NCBI GenBank assembly: GCA_030591305.1
Contig: JAUVBI010000089.1
Span: forward strand, 1-10,936
Reading direction: 5' to 3'
DNA: 10,936 nucleotides
From: Pseudomonadota bacterium
GTDB taxonomy: Bacteria; Pseudomonadota; Gammaproteobacteria; Pseudomonadales; Halieaceae
The notes beneath the pieces were generated by a model. It had not been told where the DNA came from and did no database searches. It saw only the letters and a program-made list of their open reading frames with translations. A program made the translations under genes and the position numbers. This document shows, one piece after another, positions 7,567 through 10,936 of the stretch (position 1 is its first letter; each line of letters begins with the position of its first letter).

Positions 7567-8610
7567 CTAGGCGCCAAGTCCTGCGCCCAGTTCCTGTAAA
7601 TTTTCAGATTTTCTACTGGACATCAACCCGAGCTTTGCCGCTGCCTCCAGGGTGCGTTCAAGGTCTACAACCAATGGCCCACAACGGTTGAACGTCACGC
7701 TCATCTTATCGCCCTCCTGCAAAACCACTTCGCGCTCTCCGTCCAGTGCGATGGTGGAGGGGGTATGGGTAATTGACATGGGAGTGGTTTCATCAAAAAG
7801 TTCATGCCGGACAACATTCACCTCACTAATCAGCCCCGGGGCAATCGGCGCACATATCTGCGTCGCTCCCTCCTCACCAAGTACGACATGTAAGCCCGTT
7901 TCGCCAATAGTCTCAATGGGGTGGAGCCAGCCGCCGATGGAAGACAGTCCAATTTCGAACGGGTGCGCCCGGGTCAGAAATAGCTCTCTTATGCTGTTCG
8001 GCTCCCAAACAGCTCTGGACCCCGTATCCATGGCGTCGACCACAACCAAGTCCACCAGCGCTATATCTACCAGTTCGCCTTTGGCGTTGCGCAACTCCAG
8101 AACAGGCGCGCGGTAACAGCCTGCATCGAGGTCGACCCTGCCCGTCGCAATGGCTCCTGCACCCAGGCCAGCCAAGGTGCCCTCAACCATTTGTGGAAAT
8201 ACGTTGTTAGTACCTGTGGACACAGGCACTAACGGAATATCGCCACTAGCCTTGGCTACGATACGGCTGGTGCCATCACCTCCCATGACGATAATGACAG
8301 CGAAGTTCTGGTCATGCATTTTCTGAGTAGCTCGTAACGTGTCTTTGAAAGTGCCAAGAATATAGGGCATTTCCAGAATGGCGACTTTGGTTATCGCTAA
8401 TTCGCAGGCAACCTCATCGATAACCCGCTTGCCGATATGGCTGGGGTCGGGCATGATGAAAACCTGCTCGATGCCCAGAGCATCCATCGCTTTCAGCATG
8501 CGGATGATGATGTTGATCTTTTCCTGATTGCTGACTACCGTACCGCTGGCAATCAGGCGGCGAATGTCTTTGCCTGAAGCAGGGTTAGCGATGATGCCTA
8601 CCGGTCTCAT
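7567..8610 (-). CDS. acoX: AcoX-like protein, ATP-NAD kinase/diacylglycerol kinase fold
   Basis: A 347-residue cytoplasmic protein of the ATP-NAD kinase/AcoX family. NPASGKDIRRL (9-19) is the family's N-terminal nucleotide-site signature. GGDGT (110-114) is the phosphate-binding motif shared with NAD kinases and lipid kinases, and STGTNN (131-136) is the second conserved loop. Genes of this type head acetoin dehydrogenase operons, but their biochemical role is not settled to my knowledge. The frame stays open to an ATG at 8706, which would add 32 residues. I choose 8610 because the product then starts MRPVGIIANPASG like its relatives, and GAGGAAG lies upstream, though spaced long (about 11 nt from GAGG). 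It is the first gene of the minus-strand operon, so its promoter must lie within 8611-8888. Confidence 0.88.
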   Translation of the reverse strand: MRPVGIIANPASGKDIRRLIASGTVVSNQEKINIIIRMLKAMDALGIEQVFIMPDPSHIGKRVIDEVACELAITKVAILEMPYILGTFKDTLRATQKMHDQNFAVIIVMGGDGTSRIVAKASGDIPLVPVSTGTNNVFPQMVEGTLAGLGAGAIATGRVDLDAGCYRAPVLELRNAKGELVDIALVDLVVVDAMDTGSRAVWEPNSIRELFLTRAHPFEIGLSSIGGWLHPIETIGETGLHVVLGEEGATQICAPIAPGLISEVNVVRHELFDETTPMSITHTPSTIALDGEREVVLQEGDKMSVTFNRCGPLVVDLERTLEAAAKLGLMSSRKSENLQELGAGLGA

Positions 8611-8745
8611 GTGCTTATCTTCCTCAACTGTTTCTGGAATTTTCAATGGCACTGCTCCGCCCCGTCGACACGACCGCACGTTACACAGTAATTGATTCGG
8701 CTTCATGTACTACCATCAACACCGCCAGCTTATGCTGACAGGCTG

Positions 8746-8766
8746 CGTAAAGGTGATCATTTTACG
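8746..8766. repeat. Inverted repeat, possible operator on the acoX side
   Basis: CGTAAA (8746-8751) and TTTACG (8761-8766) are exact reverse complements separated by 9 nt. The element lies just downstream of the possible leftward -10 box at 8769-8774, a position suited to a repressor or to transcript control. Short repeats like this also arise by chance. Confidence 0.25.
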
Positions 8767-8789
8767 TCAATATACTATCTCTAGGCGCC

Positions 8790-8816
8790 TTAACTGGCCA
8801 AAAAAGTGTATATAAT
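8790..8816 (+). promoter_or_regulatory. Candidate sigma-70 promoter toward the small ORFs and araC
   Basis: A perfect -10 hexamer TATAAT (8811-8816) is preceded by a weak -35, TTAACT (8790-8795), with a short 15-nt spacer. The good -10 with a poor -35 suggests either low basal activity or the need for an activator. Transcription would start near 8823, upstream of the 8847-8869 inverted repeat. Confidence 0.4.
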
Positions 8817-8846
8817 GAACTGTAATTGTCGCTTAATGATGCGCCC

Positions 8847-8874
8847 ATGCTATTAGCAATGAATAGCATATGCT
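8847..8874. repeat. Overlapping inverted repeat and palindrome, candidate regulator-binding site or leader hairpin
   Basis: ATGCTATT (8847-8854) and AATAGCAT (8862-8869) form a perfect 8-bp inverted repeat with a 7-nt spacer. Its right arm overlaps a perfect 10-bp palindrome, AGCATATGCT (8865-8874). The element sits just downstream of the TATAAT box and just before a G-rich ribosome binding site, so it could be a DNA operator or an RNA hairpin near the start of the transcript. Confidence 0.4.
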
Positions 8875-8888
8875 TGTGGGGGACTAAT

Positions 8889-8924
8889 ATGAAGCTCAAG
8901 TTAGTCGGTGAGGGAACCGGATGA
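8889..8924 (+). CDS. Possible 11-residue leader peptide ORF
   Basis: An ATG at 8889, preceded by GGGGG with 6-nt spacing, encodes MKLKLVGEGTG and stops at a TGA (8922-8924). The stop overlaps the next possible start as ATGA (8921-8924). The good ribosome site, the position after a hairpin and the overlap resemble a translated leader. It is too short to be judged by coding statistics and may be fortuitous. Confidence 0.25.
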   Translation: MKLKLVGEGTG

Positions 8925-8956
8925 TACTCATCCCACTGCTTCAAGGAAGGTCTGAC

Positions 8957-9154
8957 ATGGAGAAATCGGCTGCATTAATTGGAATGTTATTTTTGTCCCC
9001 CATCACTTTTATACTGACACTGATTTGGGCTGGTGATGGAGAGATTTTCTGTCGTGATGTAATCTTGCTACCTGAAAATGTACTACTCGCTCATCAGGAG
9101 CGTGCCTTGTACTTCGCCGGTCGGGCATTCGCCATAGGAGTTAGGAATAGCTAA
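8957..9154 (+). CDS. Small hypothetical protein with one hydrophobic segment
   Basis: I do not recognise this 65-residue product. It begins MEKSAALIGMLF and has a hydrophobic stretch at about 5-25, followed by a mixed, partly charged tail, so it could be a single-span inner-membrane protein. AAGGAAGG lies 6 nt before the ATG at 8957, an excellent ribosome site. An in-frame ATG at 8921 with GAGGG 6 nt upstream would give 77 residues and overlap the leader ORF stop. The ORF ends 18 bp before araC, which itself lacks a clear ribosome binding site, so its translation may feed araC expression. It could be a spurious ORF in a leader region. Confidence 0.35.
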   Translation: MEKSAALIGMLFLSPITFILTLIWAGDGEIFCRDVILLPENVLLAHQERALYFAGRAFAIGVRNS

Positions 9155-9172
9155 CCATAGCCCCTTATTGCC

Positions 9173-10234
9173 ATGAGAACCCAATCCGCCAAAGGTCATT
9201 CCATCGACGCCACTGTACTGCTCAATATCGACAAAGCACTTAGTAAGTATGGTCTGGATCCGAGTTATGAGCTTGGTGTTTTGGGTCTACAGCCATCCAG
9301 TTTCAGTAAAGGCGAACTGAAAATACCTCTTCGCTTAATTGCAGATGTTCTGCAGCACTGCATCCGCGCCACCAACTGTGAGCATTTCATATTAGAGATG
9401 GTGCAAATGCAAACCTCAGCCGTTAATAGTTATTTTGGTATGTTGTTGCGCACTTCACCTAATCTCGGGGATGCTTTTCGACTTGCCACCCAAGAAGTGT
9501 ATATTCTCTCCAAGGGTGCTACCTGGTCATTGCAGCAAGAAGGCAATAAAGCAAGTTTCAGTTTATTATTCGACGCGCAGAATCTCGAGCCACACCATCG
9601 ACCACTTCTGGCAGAACTATGCATTGCCCAAGCTTGGTTGGTCATGCGCACTCAATGCCAGCAACCCGTACAATTGGATACGGTGCAGTTTGTACGTAAC
9701 GTTTTGCCCGATAAAAGACCATATAAGCGCTTTTTTAAAGCACCAGTGCAGTTTAATTGCGACTTCGATCAGTTGGTTGTTTCTACAACTCAGCTTGAAA
9801 TACCCATGTCTCACGCTGATCCGCACCTGCATAGTGCAATTCGTGAACTCATATATTTGAGTAAGGCAAACCTGTCCGGGCGTACCTTGGTTGAAGAAAT
9901 TTGTTCTCTTATTCGTATGCTACTCCCCCAAGGGAACTGCACTATTGATATAGTCGCCAGCTACATGATGAAGGACAAGAGAACCTTGCAACGGCAATTA
10001 CGCAAAGAATTCGACGTGTCCTTTCACTCACTGCGGCAAGCAGAGCGACTACAGATGGCGCAAACCTACTTACAGGAAAGCCAGAAAAGTATTATTCAAA
10101 TTGCTTACGCCACTGGCTACAAGGAACCCGGCAATATGGCACGGGCTTTTCGTAAAAAATTTCACTGCACACCGCAGCAATGGCGCGAGCGCCACAAGCT
10201 TGGCAATGCCAACAATGCGATACAAATCAGCTAG
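9173..10234 (+). CDS. AraC-family transcriptional regulator with PF12625-type N-terminal domain
   Basis: A 353-residue DNA-binding regulator. The N-terminal domain (about 15-205), with LGLQPSSF and IPLRLIADVLQ, resembles the arabinose-binding-like domain of PF12625 regulators such as OruR/ArgR-type proteins, which sense small metabolites. The C-terminal AraC domain (about 250-345) has two helix-turn-helix units: DIVASYMMKDKRTLQRQLRKEF and, after it, IAYATGYKEPGNMARAFRKKF, ending in the usual TPQQWR. The ATG at 9173 has no evident Shine-Dalgarno sequence and an in-frame stop lies four codons before it, so translation may depend on the small ORF ending at 9154. It is divergent from the acoX operon and 52 bp before the sulfatase gene with no terminator seen, making it the likely regulator of either or both. 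The inducer is unknown. Confidence 0.93.
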   Translation: MRTQSAKGHSIDATVLLNIDKALSKYGLDPSYELGVLGLQPSSFSKGELKIPLRLIADVLQHCIRATNCEHFILEMVQMQTSAVNSYFGMLLRTSPNLGDAFRLATQEVYILSKGATWSLQQEGNKASFSLLFDAQNLEPHHRPLLAELCIAQAWLVMRTQCQQPVQLDTVQFVRNVLPDKRPYKRFFKAPVQFNCDFDQLVVSTTQLEIPMSHADPHLHSAIRELIYLSKANLSGRTLVEEICSLIRMLLPQGNCTIDIVASYMMKDKRTLQRQLRKEFDVSFHSLRQAERLQMAQTYLQESQKSIIQIAYATGYKEPGNMARAFRKKFHCTPQQWRERHKLGNANNAIQIS

Positions 10235-10274
10235 TCGAGTAGTTGTTTACTTTAATATTTCCAAAATAGTAATT

Positions 10275-10279
10275 AAGGA
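10275..10279 (+). promoter_or_regulatory. Shine-Dalgarno site deciding the sulfatase start
   Basis: AAGGA is 1 nt from an ATG at 10281 but 7 nt from the in-frame ATG at 10287, so the second ATG is the likely start. Confidence 0.6.
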
Positions 10280-10286
10280 TATGATA

Positions 10287-10936
10287 ATGAAAGCTTATGT
10301 AACTCTTTTTACAGTTGGCCTGGCAGGGCTACTCTTCGCCCCGATGCAATCGTCTGCACAGGAAATTTTACCTTTTCCTGAGCCTCCCTCTGCAAGTGTC
10401 GCCGGAAAAACCCTGGCGGACTCAAAACACCAATGGCGAAAAACACCACGACATTTACCGGATGATGCCCCGAATATCGTTATTTTCATGACAGATGATG
10501 CGGGTTTTTCCAACCCCGAGACCTTTGGCGGCCCCGTTCATATGCCGACATTGGAGCGCCTGGCAAAATCGGGTATCAGTTATAACGCCTTTCATACAAC
10601 GGCCATGTGCTCTCCTACACGGGCCGCACTATTGACCGGGCGTAACCACCATCGCGTGGGCGCAGGTCAGATTGCCGAGTTTGCTTCGGATTGGGATGGA
10701 TATATAGGCAAAATACCAAAATCGACAGCTACGTTTGCTCAAGTGCTTTCCTACTATGGCTACAACACCTCCGCATTTGGCAAATGGCATAATACCCCGA
10801 TCACCGACATGACCAAATTGGGTCCCGTCGACCGCTACCCAACTGGCCTGGGGTTCGACTACTTTTATGGTTTTATCGCGGGTGAAACCTCCCAGTACGA
10901 ACCCATGCTGTTCGAGAACACCAATCCTGTCGCTGC
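10287..10936 (+). CDS. Exported type I (formylglycine) arylsulfatase, 3'-truncated by window edge
   Basis: The protein hydrolyses a sulfate ester, releasing inorganic sulfate and an alcohol or phenol. Only the first 216 residues are in the window. A Sec signal peptide (about 1-24) has a short basic start, a hydrophobic core and a likely cleavage after SSA, so the enzyme acts in the periplasm or outside. Metal-binding D70-D71 lie in TDDAGF. The sulfatase signature CSPTRAALLTG starts at C108, the residue converted to formylglycine by a maturase, and R112 is the partner Arg. GRNHHRVGAG and FGKWHN (K166, H168) follow, as in the long AtsA-like bacterial arylsulfatases. The gene lies 52 bp after araC on the same strand, so co-transcription is possible. 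The natural substrate cannot be deduced. Confidence 0.93.
   Translation, partial: MKAYVTLFTVGLAGLLFAPMQSSAQEILPFPEPPSASVAGKTLADSKHQWRKTPRHLPDDAPNIVIFMTDDAGFSNPETFGGPVHMPTLERLAKSGISYNAFHTTAMCSPTRAALLTGRNHHRVGAGQIAEFASDWDGYIGKIPKSTATFAQVLSYYGYNTSAFGKWHNTPITDMTKLGPVDRYPTGLGFDYFYGFIAGETSQYEPMLFENTNPVA

Larger units (their letters stand above)
8611..8888. promoter_or_regulatory. Divergent control region between the acoX operon and the araC side
   Basis: No convincing gene lies here. The region must carry the leftward promoter of the acoX operon and probably a rightward one for the regulator. Rightward, a perfect TATAAT is at 8811-8816. Leftward, a TATATT (plus-strand 8769-8774) could be a -10 box, without a recognisable -35, as expected for an activator-dependent promoter. 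Two separate inverted repeats and one palindrome are listed individually. Confidence 0.5.

Noticed and set aside
2006..8610. G+C step suggesting horizontal transfer of the dehydrogenase operon
   Set aside because: Some segments sampled by eye look G+C-richer than the flanks, but others match them, so there is no clean boundary and no repeat or integrase at the ends.
8611..8706. ATG at 8706 extending AcoX by 32 residues
   Set aside because: The extension is Cys/Arg-rich and unlike the family, whose proteins begin close to the NPASGKD motif; ATG 8610 fits.
8762..8944. 60-codon minus-strand ORF in the divergent region
   Set aside because: It overlaps the promoter and palindromes, has no ribosome site that I can see and no recognisable features.
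10235..10286. TTGTTT and TAGTAA as a promoter for the sulfatase
   Set aside because: The -10 match is poor and the stretch is simply A/T-rich; not strong enough to annotate.
10295..10513. 72-codon minus-strand ORF inside the sulfatase N terminus
   Set aside because: It is antisense to a clearly coding sequence and has no domain.

Overview
The window looks like chromosomal DNA of a Gram-negative, heterotrophic, probably gammaproteobacterial organism. This rests on protein style alone: an AraC regulator with the PF12625-type N-terminal domain, a Sec-exported sulfatase, an acoX-style dehydrogenase operon and moderate G+C. The species cannot be named from the sequence.

Layout. (a) 1-1981, plus strand: the C-terminal part of a short-chain 3-hydroxyacyl-CoA dehydrogenase, then an acyl-CoA dehydrogenase; together a beta-oxidation-like pair. 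(b) 2006-8610, minus strand: a compact operon read right to left. It encodes an AcoX-like GGDGT protein, E1 alpha, E1 beta, a lipoyl-bearing E2, dihydrolipoyl dehydrogenase (E3) and a short-chain dehydrogenase. The order acoX-acoA-acoB-acoC-lpd is that of acetoin dehydrogenase loci. Groups (a) and (b) converge, with 24 bp between stop codons and a perfect 12-bp hairpin at the junction. (c) 8611-9172: a divergent control region with a good -10 box, nested palindromes, an 11-codon leader ORF and a small possible membrane-protein ORF. (d) 9173-10234, plus strand: the AraC-family regulator. (e) 10287 to the window end, plus strand: the N-terminal part of an exported type I (formylglycine) sulfatase.

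How the parts may work together (inference). The E1/E2/E3 set would thiamine-dependently cleave or decarboxylate a keto substrate, pass the acyl group to the lipoyl arm of E2, release an acyl-CoA and reoxidise the lipoamide with NAD+. The SDR would interconvert an alcohol and a ketone feeding this complex. The acyl-CoA dehydrogenase and 3-hydroxyacyl-CoA dehydrogenase would process acyl-CoA products. The sulfatase would release a substrate from a sulfate ester outside the cytoplasm. The divergent AraC protein is the obvious candidate regulator, in place of the sigma-54 activator AcoR of classical acetoin loci. The E1 alpha and E1 beta subunits depart from classical acetoin/pyruvate E1 proteins at several usually conserved sites, so the true substrate may not be acetoin. 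That is the most interesting point in the window. No mobile element, CRISPR array, tRNA or rRNA was seen.
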